Assembly (NCBI RefSeq): GCF_037974265.1
Contig: NZ_CP150233.1
Coordinates: forward strand, 5,332,001 to 5,396,000
Direction: 5' to 3'
DNA from: Paenibacillus sp. FSL R5-0623
GTDB taxonomy: Bacteria > Bacillota > Bacilli > Paenibacillales > Paenibacillaceae
Length of the DNA: 64,000 bases
Position 1 is the stretch's first letter, and every line of letters begins with the position of its first letter. The position numbers were made by a program, and so were the translations under genes. The notes beneath the pieces are model-generated. The model saw nothing but the letters and a program-made list of their open reading frames with translations, was not told the origin of the DNA and ran no database searches. This document shows, in pieces, positions 1 to 8,439 of the stretch.

Positions 1-54
1 TCCGTCCCCTCCGTCTCCGGCTTTTACATAAATCTTCGCTTTATCTACAAACAT
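1..54 (-). CDS. obg: Obg GTPase, N-terminal fragment cut by the window edge
   Basis: The first 18 codons read MFVDKAKIYVKAGDGGDG, the glycine-rich start of the Obg fold of the essential ribosome-associated GTPase Obg/CgtA. The ATG lies at 54 and a GAAGGGG ribosome binding site sits just upstream. It follows spo0B by 17 bases, as in the B. subtilis spo0B-obg pair. The GTPase domain lies outside the window. In Bacillus, Obg acts in ribosome assembly, stress signalling and sporulation initiation. Confidence 0.93.
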   Translation of the reverse strand, partial: MFVDKAKIYVKAGDGGDG

Positions 55-71
55 TGGTTAACCCCTTCTTC

Positions 72-809
72 CTATATTCCACACGGCATTCTGAATTGTA
101 TAAACGTATCCTCAGACGGAAACTGCTCCGTTCTGACTTTTTTTCCTTTGAGTACGGCAGTAAGCTGCCGCAGTGTTTCCGGATCGGGTGTTTGATCCCC
201 GTCCAGTCGGACAACCACATCTCCATGATCCTGTCCGAAGTTCAAGGTCAGTTTGCGAACCTCTCCCCAAGAAGACCGGCCGCCGCCATATTGATAGGCC
301 CTGATTGCATCCGCAATCGCCCCGGTAAGTGACTCGCCATCCTCGGGAGAGACCAGAGCACTAAGCTGCAACTCATCTTCTATTTCCACATGCAAGTCCA
401 GCGCGATTCCACTGGCGCGAAAAGACTGAAGATAAAATACGAGGGAAGGAATACCTAATCTGGAGATTCGGCTTTCTTCTGTAACCCGCTCTTTTATTCT
501 TTCCACACATTGCAAGGATTTATCAAGTTTGCCCAGCCGAAGATATCCATATAACACCTGAAGGTCGTTCATCCAGTCGTGTCGATGATGATTTAATGAA
601 GCAATTGCTGTTTTTTCCATGGATTGTATGATGGCTCTGCGTTCCGCCTCCGCCTGTTTCTTCATCGCATTCACAGAAATGAGCAATACTGCGACGGACC
701 ACAATGCGCACACGACGCTTGAGATCATCGCCGGATACAACATAACGAAAACCAAAGGAATCAGAAGTGAACATGCCGCAATCCACGGCACTCTTTTCCA
801 AGATTTCAT
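72..809 (-). CDS. spo0B: Sporulation initiation phosphotransferase Spo0B, membrane-anchored form
   Basis: Spo0B relays phosphate from Spo0F to Spo0A in the sporulation phosphorelay. The sequence has the histidine motif HRHDWMNDLQ (phospho-acceptor His at about residue 77) followed by a short helical hairpin and a degenerate histidine-kinase-like C-terminal domain. The start at 809 is preferred because GGGGAG lies 6 bases upstream; an in-frame ATG at 869 would add 20 residues. Two hydrophobic stretches at about residues 8-48 look like a membrane hairpin that B. subtilis Spo0B (192 aa) lacks; this protein has 245 aa. It precedes obg, as in Bacillus. Identification rests on the histidine motif plus synteny, because the C-terminal domain diverges quickly in this family. 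Confidence 0.85.
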   Translation of the reverse strand: MKSWKRVPWIAACSLLIPLVFVMLYPAMISSVVCALWSVAVLLISVNAMKKQAEAERRAIIQSMEKTAIASLNHHRHDWMNDLQVLYGYLRLGKLDKSLQCVERIKERVTEESRISRLGIPSLVFYLQSFRASGIALDLHVEIEDELQLSALVSPEDGESLTGAIADAIRAYQYGGGRSSWGEVRKLTLNFGQDHGDVVVRLDGDQTPDPETLRQLTAVLKGKKVRTEQFPSEDTFIQFRMPCGI

Positions 810-859
810 GGCTTCTCCCCGTTCTACAAAACTCGGTTGGTATACACCCACCGTAACCA

Positions 860-888
860 AGTATAACATGTCTTTTCTGCCAGTTCAT
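860..888 (-). promoter_or_regulatory. Candidate extended -10 promoter for spo0B-obg
   Basis: On the minus strand TATACT (860-865) is preceded by TG one base earlier, an extended -10. A weak -35 (ATGAAC, 883-888) lies 17 bases upstream. It sits between the rpmA terminator and the spo0B start, so spo0B-obg may have its own promoter. Inferred from sequence only. Confidence 0.4.
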
Positions 889-904
889 TATCGAATAACC
901 GTTG

Positions 905-937
905 AATACAAAAAACCTTCGGCAAAAATGCCGAAGG
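905..937 (-). terminator. Rho-independent terminator after rpmA
   Basis: A perfect 9-bp stem (ccttcggca at 916-924 pairing with 929-937) is followed on the minus strand by TTTTTT. It ends the rplU-prp-rpmA transcript before spo0B. Confidence 0.85.
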
Positions 938-959
938 CTCCTTAGGCGGAATGCCGATA

Positions 960-1271
960 TTACGCTTCTACTGCAGCTGCTACAGGAGCAACATTAACAG
1001 GATAGATGCTTACTTTTTTGCGATCGCGTCCCCAACGTTCGAATTTTACAACGCCGTCGATTTTCGCGAACAAAGTGTCATCTTTACCGATGCCAACGTT
1101 AGTTCCTGGGTGAATTTTCGTTCCGCGTTGGCGAACGAGAATGCTACCACCAGTTACAGTTTGACCATCAGCACGTTTAACACCCAGACGTTGAGCATTA
1201 CTGTCACGTCCGTTCTTCGTGGAACCTACACCTTTTTTCGATGCGAATAACTGAAGATTTAATTTCAACAT
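960..1271 (-). CDS. rpmA: 50S ribosomal protein L27 with cleavable N-terminal extension
   Basis: L27 lies near the peptidyl transferase centre; its N-terminal tail reaches the P site. This 103-aa protein starts MLKLNLQLFA before SKKGVGST. In Firmicutes such as Staphylococcus aureus this extension (cleaved after the phenylalanine-alanine) is removed by the protease Prp, which is encoded by the next gene upstream. The body (NGRDSNAQRLGVK, GNVGIGKDDTLFA-like stretch) is typical of the family. It is third in the rplU-prp-rpmA operon and is closed by a terminator. AGGAGG lies upstream of the ATG. Confidence 0.98.
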   Translation of the reverse strand: MLKLNLQLFASKKGVGSTKNGRDSNAQRLGVKRADGQTVTGGSILVRQRGTKIHPGTNVGIGKDDTLFAKIDGVVKFERWGRDRKKVSIYPVNVAPVAAAVEA

Positions 1272-1294
1272 GATTGGTTGTCCTCCTTCTTTGC

Positions 1295-1624
1295 TTATTT
1301 GAATTGCTGTATTTTAATATACTTCCCGTATGACTCTGCAATATTAGAGAGCATAACCACCATGGATTCGAGTAACAATTGTACCTGGGACCAGGTTTCC
1401 CCTCTCTCTAACATAGGTAAAGAACCGCTTAAAAAGCCATTCTTCATCTTGGCATCCATTTCGACACCGGTCAATGTTTCAATCGAGTTCACCGTACCCA
1501 CTGTAACAGCGGATACCCCGGCACATACGATGTCTTCTCCCCGCTTGGCAAAATTAGCATGCCCTTCAATGGAAAAACGTTCGATGTTCCCGTCCTCATC
1601 ACGAAAGATTTGAACGATAATCAC
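1295..1624 (-). CDS. prp: L27-processing cysteine protease Prp (YsxB)
   Basis: Prp removes the N-terminal extension of ribosomal protein L27 before ribosome assembly. The two catalytic residues known for S. aureus Prp are present at the same positions: His22 (EGHANFA) and Cys34 (DIVCAGVSA). Length is 109 aa, normal for the family. The start is GTG at 1624 with AAGGTG upstream. The gene is sandwiched between rplU and rpmA, its substrate gene, as in other Firmicutes. Confidence 0.94.
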   Translation of the reverse strand: MIIVQIFRDEDGNIERFSIEGHANFAKRGEDIVCAGVSAVTVGTVNSIETLTGVEMDAKMKNGFLSGSLPMLERGETWSQVQLLLESMVVMLSNIAESYGKYIKIQQFK

Positions 1625-1638
1625 TTATCGCACCTTCT

Positions 1639-1950
1639 TTACGCTTTGATTGTTTCGATAGTTACTTTAGTGTACGGTTGACGGTGACCTTGCTTCACAT
1701 GGTAGTTCTTTTTAGGTTTGTATTTGTATACGATAACCTTTTGTCCTTTGCCATGTTTCTCCACTTTAGCCGTTACAGTAGCTCCGGAAATCAATGGTGT
1801 ACCTGCTGTCAAACCTTGATCGTTAGATACAGCCAGGACACGGTCGAACGTTACGCTTTCGCCATCGTTCGCAGTCAATTTCTCGATGAACAGAACATCG
1901 CCCTCTTGGACTTTGTACTGTTTGCCGCCTGTTTCAATAATTGCGTACAT
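1639..1950 (-). CDS. rplU: 50S ribosomal protein L21
   Basis: L21 binds 23S rRNA early in large-subunit assembly. The 103-aa product starts MYAIIETGGKQYKVQEGD, the canonical N-terminus, and ends with the conserved HRQPYTKV stretch. AGGAGGTG lies upstream of the ATG. It is the first gene of rplU-prp-rpmA and is preceded by a leader of about 125 bases with a good sigma-A promoter. Confidence 0.98.
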   Translation of the reverse strand: MYAIIETGGKQYKVQEGDVLFIEKLTANDGESVTFDRVLAVSNDQGLTAGTPLISGATVTAKVEKHGKGQKVIVYKYKPKKNYHVKQGHRQPYTKVTIETIKA

Positions 1951-2109
1951 TTGCCTTGCACCTCCTCATGTCTCAGACTCGCCCGTTCTCAGGTGACAGT
2001 ATCCTTGCGGAACTGTTCTTATACCCGGCCAGTGCGGTTACAGCATGTGCAAGACCATTAGGCTAAACACATACTTGAAGATTATATCACGCAATATATC
2101 AAAAATCAA
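1951..2109 (-). promoter_or_regulatory. rplU promoter and 5' leader (candidate L21 leader)
   Basis: On the minus strand -35 TTGATT (2104-2109) and -10 TATAAT (2081-2086) are separated by 17 bases; the -35 overlaps the last bases of rng. The roughly 125-base untranslated leader lies where Bacillales rplU genes carry the L21 leader, an autoregulatory structure. I see several short complementary stretches but did not fold it, so only the promoter is firm. Confidence 0.6.
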
Positions 2110-3356
2110 TGCAAAGGTGAAATATATCTTTTTCCCGTACCATGGCAGGAAGAACACGGCTCCACATAGGGTAACGTACTTTCTTCTCGCACTTTCTTAC
2201 GGGTAAGTTCGAGCAACCCCAGCTTGGTCCAACCCATTACAAACGCTTTGGTCCGATCCTTCTTGAGCTCACCCTCCAAGGTTGCCGCGACTTCATGCCG
2301 ATTCGAGGCTTCCTCCATATCAATGAAGTCGACAATAATCATGCCACCGATATCTCGTAGGCGCATTAGACGGGCAATCTCCACTGCTGCCTGTATGTTG
2401 GTCTCAGTCACGGTCTCTTCCAGACTGTCACCGCCAGCTCCCGTATACTTCCCCGTGTTCACATCCACAACTGTCAGAGCCTCGGTATGATCAATAACAA
2501 TGTATCCGCCTCCGGGCAACCACACTTTCCGGGCAAAATCCTTATTCAACTGTTCCTGCACACCATAGGCAGCAAAGATGGATTCTGTTCCCCGATACAC
2601 CTGTACTTTGGGTTGATGACCAGGACTAATCTCTTCCAGCAATGCTTTTACCTCACGGGCTTGCCCTTCACTATCAGTGATGACTTCGTCACTCCCTGGC
2701 GTATACACATCTCTGATGATTCGCTGTACCATGCTATGATCCCGATGCAAGAGGCTTGGTGAAGGCAAACTGTCCGCTTTTTCACGAATCAGATACCACT
2801 GCGCGCGTAATGTTTCCAAGTCCGACTTAATGGCTTCATGCTGCTCTTCTCCAGATACGGTCCGAATAATAAGTCCTTCTTCATCCCGCCTCAGTTGCTC
2901 CCCAAGTGCCTTAAGACGGGAACGATCCCCTTCACGGGCAATTTTCTTGGATACCGCTACATAGTCAGCAACAGGCATGTAGACAAGCCAACGGCCCGGG
3001 AGTGAATAATGAGTCGTCACCCGGGCTCCCTTGCCTCCTACCGGTTCTTTCAGAACCTGAACAATGACTTCCTGACCCGGGCGAAGCAACTCCGAGATGG
3101 AAGGCTTCACCTTGGGCTGTTTCTCCAGATGGGGATGCAACACATCGTCCACATAGAGGAACGCATTCTTTTTCTGACCAATATCCACAAAAGCAGCTTG
3201 CATACCTGGTAACACATTCACGACCCGTCCCTTGAAAAAGGAACCCAGCAGTCCACGATCACGTGTACGCTCTGCCGTAAATTCCACAGCTTTGCCTTCT
3301 TCCAGAAGCGCCATTTGCATGAGGTTATGTTCATTATGTACTATCATTTGTTTCAT
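2106..3356 (-). CDS. rng: Ribonuclease G/E family endoribonuclease
   Basis: This is a single-strand-specific endoribonuclease of the RNase E/G family, acting in RNA processing and decay. An N-terminal S1-like RNA-binding domain (GSFFKGRVVNVLPGMQAAFVDI region) precedes the DNase I-like catalytic domain with the metal-binding aspartates in VVDVNTGKYTG and IIVDFIDME. The Zn-link region is present near the C-terminus as CSSCHGTG. The start at 3356 follows AGAGGTGAAGCC; an ATG 21 bases earlier has poorer spacing. At 416 aa it is the short RNase G type, without the long E. coli RNase E scaffold tail. It lies between the spoIVF genes and rplU. Confidence 0.95.
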   Translation of the reverse strand: MKQMIVHNEHNLMQMALLEEGKAVEFTAERTRDRGLLGSFFKGRVVNVLPGMQAAFVDIGQKKNAFLYVDDVLHPHLEKQPKVKPSISELLRPGQEVIVQVLKEPVGGKGARVTTHYSLPGRWLVYMPVADYVAVSKKIAREGDRSRLKALGEQLRRDEEGLIIRTVSGEEQHEAIKSDLETLRAQWYLIREKADSLPSPSLLHRDHSMVQRIIRDVYTPGSDEVITDSEGQAREVKALLEEISPGHQPKVQVYRGTESIFAAYGVQEQLNKDFARKVWLPGGGYIVIDHTEALTVVDVNTGKYTGAGGDSLEETVTETNIQAAVEIARLMRLRDIGGMIIVDFIDMEEASNRHEVAATLEGELKKDRTKAFVMGWTKLGLLELTRKKVREESTLPYVEPCSSCHGTGKRYISPLH

Positions 3357-3462
3357 GGCTTCACCTCTAGAAGACAATTCAAATCATCCACATCCATTTC
3401 AGTATCTTTTCAATTCTCATTGTACATATATTAACCCATTTCAGAACAGGTCCACCAGAACA

Positions 3463-4332
3463 CTACAATTTATCACTATTTTGTTGAAAATAGGAACCGA
3501 TTATCCGTTGCTCAGGCAAGACGGCCATAATTCGCCCCTGTCTGTTCATCACGTATACCATATGGTATCTTTCTCTCTTTAATAGACGCAAAATAGTGTC
3601 CAAAGGTTTCGCCGGAAATGAGATTATTGGCTGCGCCAAACTGCCAGTAGCCGCGTGACGAGCGAACGCACCCTCTCGATTCATGAGAAAACGGATGAAG
3701 CGATAGGGCACATTTCGGTAATCCGTTACGTTGGAATAGAACAAAAAAAGGCCGATTAACAGAATGTTGAGCGGTAGGCCGTAGTCGCCAGTAAACCATC
3801 GGCTGATAGCATATAAAATAAGCCCTACGCTACACAGAATGCTAATTCTGTAAGTCCACATTAATGTTGTATAGTAGGGTGCCCACAGACTGACAAGTGC
3901 CTGAACAATTTTACCTCCATCCAGAGGAAGTACAGGCAGCAGATTAAAGAGGGCAATGAGCAGGTTCCCCTGAATGATATAGTTGAGAAATACCGGATCG
4001 CCCAGATTGCCATACTGCAACAGCATAACCACGCCAACCATCAGGATGTTTTGTAATGGACCAGCCAGAGCAATCATGATTTCCCGGTAGGCCGTAATCG
4101 TACCTCCATCTTCGATAACCGCTACTCCTCCAAAAGGGAGCATCTGGATCGACAAGACACGATAGCCCAGAAGGGCAGCAGCCGCAGCATGTCCACATTC
4201 ATGAATGAATACGATGGCAAACAACGTAATAAGTTCAATGAAATGTCCAGTCAGAAGGGAGGCCATCATAATAATTACAAAAAACGGATGAAACGTAATG
4301 CGGACTCCCCACACCCTAATCAAGAGCAACAA
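3463..4332 (-). CDS. spoIVFB: SpoIVFB intramembrane metalloprotease (site-2 protease)
   Basis: SpoIVFB cleaves pro-sigma-K in the mother cell and is held inactive by SpoIVFA and BofA. Zinc ligands are visible: HECGH (His44, Glu45, His48) in the second membrane segment and Asp138 in LPLDGG. Six or so hydrophobic segments are followed by a cytosolic CBS-like C-terminal domain from about residue 215. The frame opens at a TTG at 4332, 17 bases inside spoIVFA; TTG at 4323 or GTG at 4314 are equally possible because no start has ideal spacing. Overlap with spoIVFA implies translational coupling. Confidence 0.92.
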   Translation of the reverse strand: MLLLIRVWGVRITFHPFFVIIMMASLLTGHFIELITLFAIVFIHECGHAAAAALLGYRVLSIQMLPFGGVAVIEDGGTITAYREIMIALAGPLQNILMVGVVMLLQYGNLGDPVFLNYIIQGNLLIALFNLLPVLPLDGGKIVQALVSLWAPYYTTLMWTYRISILCSVGLILYAISRWFTGDYGLPLNILLIGLFLFYSNVTDYRNVPYRFIRFLMNREGAFARHAATGSLAQPIISFPAKPLDTILRLLKRERYHMVYVMNRQGRIMAVLPEQRIIGSYFQQNSDKL

Positions 4333-5164
4333 CTTCCGCCGGGTCTACGTACTCCTCCCCCTCTTTGACTGCAAAATAGAGCGTGGCCGGTTGCTCACCA
4401 CCCGTAGCCTTGAGACTCCCCACCGGATTCCCCGCTTCCACCCAATCATTCACGCTCACTTCACTTTCGTTCAGACGACCGTATATTGCCGTGAAATTGC
4501 CTGTATGCTGGATGACAACTGTGAATCCACTAACTGCATCGCCGATAACCTCCATGACACGCCCCGCATCAGAACTTGCGACCTGTATAAGTTCTGCACC
4601 TGCGGCATCCGGAACGATCTCAATTCCCTTCATGCTCAGCGCGAATGGCTGAACCACTGTGCCTGAGATCGGTTTGCCCAGTAACTGCCGAATACCTGAA
4701 CCATTGACAGCATCCGTCGTATGACCGAGGACCGGAAGAAATGAAGGCGTTCCTCCAAAATGCCGTTCATACCAAGCCGCTGCTGAGGCAAAATCCATAT
4801 CCCGATGGAGTGCATCCGCAATTACTGTTTTGGGTGAGGTCGTCCACGATGTATCCAACTGAAACAGACCCCATACTCCGCCAAATATCAAAGCGCTAAT
4901 GACCGTCCGTTTGAGAAGTGACTTGAACAGGTTGAATCTCGAATGCCCCCCTGGAACAAAATGACCATTCTCTTTTTTCCACAACCATTCCGGATCTCTT
5001 TCCTGTATCCCTTCACTAGGCGTAAATGGTTTTGGGTGTATGATCTCATTCTTGTCCAACAGTGAACCTAATTTCTGCTCCTGTAAGACCTCCACAGTGG
5101 CACCATCCATCAGTCGCCGAATGCGTTCCTCTCGTCTCTGCTTGATTCTGAGTTTCGTGTTCAT
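4316..5164 (-). CDS. spoIVFA: SpoIVFA, inhibitor and anchor of SpoIVFB
   Basis: SpoIVFA holds SpoIVFB and BofA in a complex in the outer forespore membrane until the SpoIVB signal arrives. The 282-aa protein has a basic, charged N-terminal cytosolic part, one membrane segment (VISALIFGGVWGLFQL) and an extracytoplasmic C-terminal LytM/M23-like domain (GRVMEVIGDAVSGFTVVIQH, GNPVGSL). The HxH and related zinc ligands of active M23 peptidases are not evident, as expected for a non-enzymatic family member. The ATG at 5164 follows GGGAGGACATTCC. It overlaps spoIVFB downstream. Confidence 0.88.
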   Translation of the reverse strand: MNTKLRIKQRREERIRRLMDGATVEVLQEQKLGSLLDKNEIIHPKPFTPSEGIQERDPEWLWKKENGHFVPGGHSRFNLFKSLLKRTVISALIFGGVWGLFQLDTSWTTSPKTVIADALHRDMDFASAAAWYERHFGGTPSFLPVLGHTTDAVNGSGIRQLLGKPISGTVVQPFALSMKGIEIVPDAAGAELIQVASSDAGRVMEVIGDAVSGFTVVIQHTGNFTAIYGRLNESEVSVNDWVEAGNPVGSLKATGGEQPATLYFAVKEGEEYVDPAEVVALD

Positions 5165-5246
5165 GGAATGTCCTCCCGCCGAGGCTTGTTTACTACATCC
5201 TATGAAGAGGTGCTTGATAATATGAACAAGCCTACCCGCAGGTAAC

Positions 5247-5275
5247 AAAAAAAAGCCGGGCTATAAGCCACGGCT
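5247..5275 (-). terminator. Terminator after minD
   Basis: A GC-rich stem (AGCCG(T)GGCT pairing with AGCCCGGCT, 5254-5275) is followed by eight T on the minus strand. It separates the min genes from spoIVFA. Confidence 0.8.
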
Positions 5276-5313
5276 GTCATGTAATTGCTTTATGAATAAG
5301 TTCGTTTAACGAG

Positions 5314-6108
5314 TTAACCCATTCCGAAGAACTTTTTGAAACGAGTGAAAGCTCCCTTTTTCTGCTCCAGCTGCATTAATGGGACCGTATCTCCCAGAAT
5401 GCGTCGTGCGATATTTCGATACGCAATCGCCGCAAGTGAATCCGGATTCATGACCGTAGGTTCTCCTGAATTGGCAGCTTTGATGACCAGTTCATCATCA
5501 GGCACAATGCCAATCAGGTCAATATTAAGTACTTGTAAAATACCATCGATATCTAACATGTCACCCGATTTAACCATATTATTGCGAATTCGATTCACCA
5601 CCAACTTTGGTGATTGAATGTGCGAACTCTCCAGCAGGCCGATGACACGATCCGCATCACGTACTGCAGCATTTTCCGGTGTAGTGACCACGATGGCCTG
5701 ATCTGCTCCTGCTACCGCATTTTTGAAACCCTGCTCTATGCCAGCTGGGCAATCAATAATGACGTACTCAAAATCTTTTTTCAATTCAAGGATAATATCC
5801 TTGACCTGTTCTGGCGACACTGAGTTTTTGTCTCTCGTCTGCGCAGCAGGCAACATATATAATTCTTCGAAACGCTTGTCTTTGACCAAAGCCTGATTCA
5901 GACGGCAGCGGCCGTCCGCAACGTCGCACAGATCGTAAATAATACGGTTTTCGAGTCCCATGACGACATCCAAATTACGAAGGCCGATATCGGTATCTAC
6001 CAGACAAACCTTTTTGCCGAGCAGCGCCAGCGCTGTCCCGATGTTTGCCGAGGTGGTTGTTTTACCCACGCCGCCTTTACCCGAAGTGATCACGATCGCC
6101 TCTCCCAT
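5314..6108 (-). CDS. minD: Septum site-determining ATPase MinD
   Basis: MinD is a membrane-associated ATPase of the ParA/MinD family that positions the division inhibitor MinC at the poles. The deviant Walker A motif SGKGGVGKTT (residues 9-18), VVDTDIGLRNLD-type Walker A' region and the C-terminal amphipathic membrane-targeting helix (FTRFKKFFGMG) are all visible. Length 264 aa is standard. AAGGAG precedes the ATG; minC ends 3 bases upstream, so the pair is one transcript. Confidence 0.98.
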   Translation of the reverse strand: MGEAIVITSGKGGVGKTTTSANIGTALALLGKKVCLVDTDIGLRNLDVVMGLENRIIYDLCDVADGRCRLNQALVKDKRFEELYMLPAAQTRDKNSVSPEQVKDIILELKKDFEYVIIDCPAGIEQGFKNAVAGADQAIVVTTPENAAVRDADRVIGLLESSHIQSPKLVVNRIRNNMVKSGDMLDIDGILQVLNIDLIGIVPDDELVIKAANSGEPTVMNPDSLAAIAYRNIARRILGDTVPLMQLEQKKGAFTRFKKFFGMG

Positions 6109-6111
6109 GAG

Positions 6112-6774
6112 CTACACTCCTTTAAACACATTAAAATCTCGGCGTAACCGAACGATATTGCTCATTTTGTCTATCTGCATCTGATTGTCCTGTAAGTAAG
6201 CAAATTCCATTCCGGTCTCTCGGCTCTCCCATTCATCGGGAGGACGACTGATGATATCCGCAATCCGTAGCTGCGTCGGTGCAAATACCGAAGCGGCAAT
6301 GATCGCTTCCTCGTCCCCGCCAATTCCGGCATGAGCCATACCTCTGAGTGAACCCAACACATATATATCTCCGGTACACGTCACTGTGCCCCCCGGATTG
6401 ATATCCCCAAGAAACAGGAGATTTCCTTCATGATGAAGCACCTGACCTGAACGCACCATACCACACATGGTTACAATCGGCGGCGGTCCTTTAACCTCCG
6501 GTTGGAGTGCAGGTGAGTCGATGGATCGAATAAGCAAATTCCCTTTTTGCTTCAATATATCGAGGATTGCTTCTTTCTGGTCCTCTGTCACTTCGCGGGC
6601 ACCCAACTTGATATCCACATGAACAATCGGTCCGGTCAAAATATTTTGATGGCTGTGTTCCAGCTTATAGCGGAGCTCATAGAGCAATTCCTCGAATTCA
6701 CATTGATCGTCCAACAGGAAAACCAGGCCGTCTCGGATGCCTTTAATCGTTACGTGATTCGATTTTACCGTCAT
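6112..6774 (-). CDS. minC: Septum site-determining protein MinC
   Basis: MinC inhibits FtsZ ring formation away from midcell. The N-terminal domain (MTVKSNHVTIKGIRDGL) leads to the beta-helical C-terminal MinC_C domain with the repeated glycine turns (GNLLFLGDINPGGTVTCTGD). The 220-aa length fits the family. GGGAGGGACAGG precedes the ATG. It sits between mreD and minD, as in Bacillus. Confidence 0.97.
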   Translation of the reverse strand: MTVKSNHVTIKGIRDGLVFLLDDQCEFEELLYELRYKLEHSHQNILTGPIVHVDIKLGAREVTEDQKEAILDILKQKGNLLIRSIDSPALQPEVKGPPPIVTMCGMVRSGQVLHHEGNLLFLGDINPGGTVTCTGDIYVLGSLRGMAHAGIGGDEEAIIAASVFAPTQLRIADIISRPPDEWESRETGMEFAYLQDNQMQIDKMSNIVRLRRDFNVFKGV

Positions 6775-6848
6775 AAGCCTGTCCCTCCCATCTCATTACA
6801 TTTCGTGCCCGGGGCCCCAAGTTCCTGCTTTGCGCTCCATAAATGTAT

Positions 6849-7382
6849 TTAGGAAGCTTCTTCTGTCTTGCTCCGTCTCTTGCCGATCCGCTCCAGTTGT
6901 TTCCGAAGCGGGACATATATGATCAAGGCAAACACAAAATGAATGAACAAATTAGGAATCATGTATTCAATCAACGCCCAGTCAAAGGTCACGTGGTTAA
7001 GTTGGAAGAGCTTGTACAGGAAAAATAGCATGGTGTCATTAAGCAGACTTCCCAAAATGACAACCGATACCATAACCGGCAAGGGTGCACGAGGTGCTTG
7101 AAAAATGAGTCCCATCATGTATGCCGATAATCCCATCGAGAATCCATAAGGTCCAATCATCTCGCCGTAGAATACAACGTCATGCAATAGTCCAAAAAAT
7201 ATACCGAGTACTAGTGCCGTATGACGATGATGATATACAGCGATAAACAAAATTACGATATAGACCAGATTGGCAGAAATACGCATGTGCCAGCCAGAAG
7301 GGATAAGCAGCGGCAAAATTGTGCCTTCCGCAATGAACAAAACGAATAGTAACAGGAACAAAACTTGCTTGCGCGTTACCAT
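6849..7382 (-). CDS. mreD: Rod shape-determining membrane protein MreD
   Basis: MreD is a polytopic membrane subunit of the elongasome, which spans the membrane with MreC and RodA. The 177-aa product has about five hydrophobic helices and the conserved GLLHDVVFYGEMIGPYGFSM stretch. The ATG overlaps the mreC stop by one base (TAATG), so translation is coupled. A cluster of basic residues closes the C-terminus. Confidence 0.95.
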   Translation of the reverse strand: MVTRKQVLFLLLFVLFIAEGTILPLLIPSGWHMRISANLVYIVILFIAVYHHRHTALVLGIFFGLLHDVVFYGEMIGPYGFSMGLSAYMMGLIFQAPRAPLPVMVSVVILGSLLNDTMLFFLYKLFQLNHVTFDWALIEYMIPNLFIHFVFALIIYVPLRKQLERIGKRRSKTEEAS

Positions 7383-8254
7383 TATTCTTTTACCTCAGGC
7401 GGGATAATGACAATCAGCTCTTTCCAGTCAAGGAAGCTGGCATATGGCTCAATTGTAGCTGTTTTGGTTAAACCATACTCACTTTTCTCGACACTCTTCA
7501 CTTTACCAATCCGCATGTACTTCGGAAAATTGTTAATAATTCCGGAGGAGATAATCTCATCATCCTTTTGGATATTAGAATCTTCTGAGATTTTGGTCAT
7601 TTTGAGCATGCCCGTCTTCGGATCATAACTCTCTATCATACCAAACACTTTATCTTTACCCACCGCCGTTGCTGCAATGGCATTAGATGTCGGATCGTTG
7701 GCGTCCATGGACGTTAACAGATTAACCGTTGATGTATATGAGCTGACATGACTGATCACGCCGACCAGCCCTTCCTGGGAGGTAACGGCCATCCCCGGCT
7801 TGATTCCCGCATTTTCACCGATATCAATGTTAATGGTTCTGCTATTTGGATCCGAATTGGCACTGATAACCTGAGCAATTCGTGAACCGTAATTATAGCG
7901 ATTCTTCTGTTCTTCTGTGAAATTGAGCGCTTTCTGAAGTTGCTCATTCACTTGCTCCATATCATTGTATTTCAGCCGATCCCGGGTATAGTGACCCATC
8001 GCGATGCGAAGCTCTTCATTCTCATCATATACCGTACGCATGTTCGCTACATCTTTGAAAAAGCCCGCTACATAGGAAGCGGGCTTGTAAAATACGTATT
8101 GTACAAATCCAACTGAATCCTTCAGGAATTTCTCCGGCCAGGATAGAGTGGTTCGCGGACTGAGCGTAAAGCCCATTAACGCGATAAATGTAACAAGGCC
8201 CACCAGCAAAACAAAAAGTCTTTTGTTGCCTAGCAGTTTAAACAGTTCGAACAC
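7382..8254 (-). CDS. mreC: Rod shape-determining protein MreC
   Basis: MreC is a bitopic protein that links cytoplasmic MreB filaments to cell-wall synthases. One N-terminal membrane helix (about residues 10-28) is followed by a coiled coil (VYDENEELRIAMGHY) and the two beta-barrel domain (DPNSRTINIDIGENAGIKPG, VTSQEGLVGVI). Length is 290 aa. The start is GTG at 8254. The 185-base gap to mreB contains short inverted repeats but no clear terminator followed by a T run. Confidence 0.95.
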   Translation of the reverse strand: MFELFKLLGNKRLFVLLVGLVTFIALMGFTLSPRTTLSWPEKFLKDSVGFVQYVFYKPASYVAGFFKDVANMRTVYDENEELRIAMGHYTRDRLKYNDMEQVNEQLQKALNFTEEQKNRYNYGSRIAQVISANSDPNSRTINIDIGENAGIKPGMAVTSQEGLVGVISHVSSYTSTVNLLTSMDANDPTSNAIAATAVGKDKVFGMIESYDPKTGMLKMTKISEDSNIQKDDEIISSGIINNFPKYMRIGKVKSVEKSEYGLTKTATIEPYASFLDWKELIVIIPPEVKE

Positions 8255-8439
8255 CCTCTAACATCCATATTCTCTTCCGAGCCATGCCCGGCGGGGAGAC
8301 TGTCAGACCTGTAGTCCCTGCGAGAATATCAGCCGATCCTCCCCTGTTAAGCGGGTAATAGCTCATCCCCGGGGTTAACCGGGTCCTCTATAAAGATATC
8401 TTGCCACTTGGTCGCTATGCCAAGTTAGGCAAATACCAA

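Noticed and set aside
54..332. Plus-strand open frame over spo0B and similar frames opposite long genes throughout the window
   Set aside because: They lie antisense to genes with clear family motifs, lack ribosome binding sites and give low-complexity translations.
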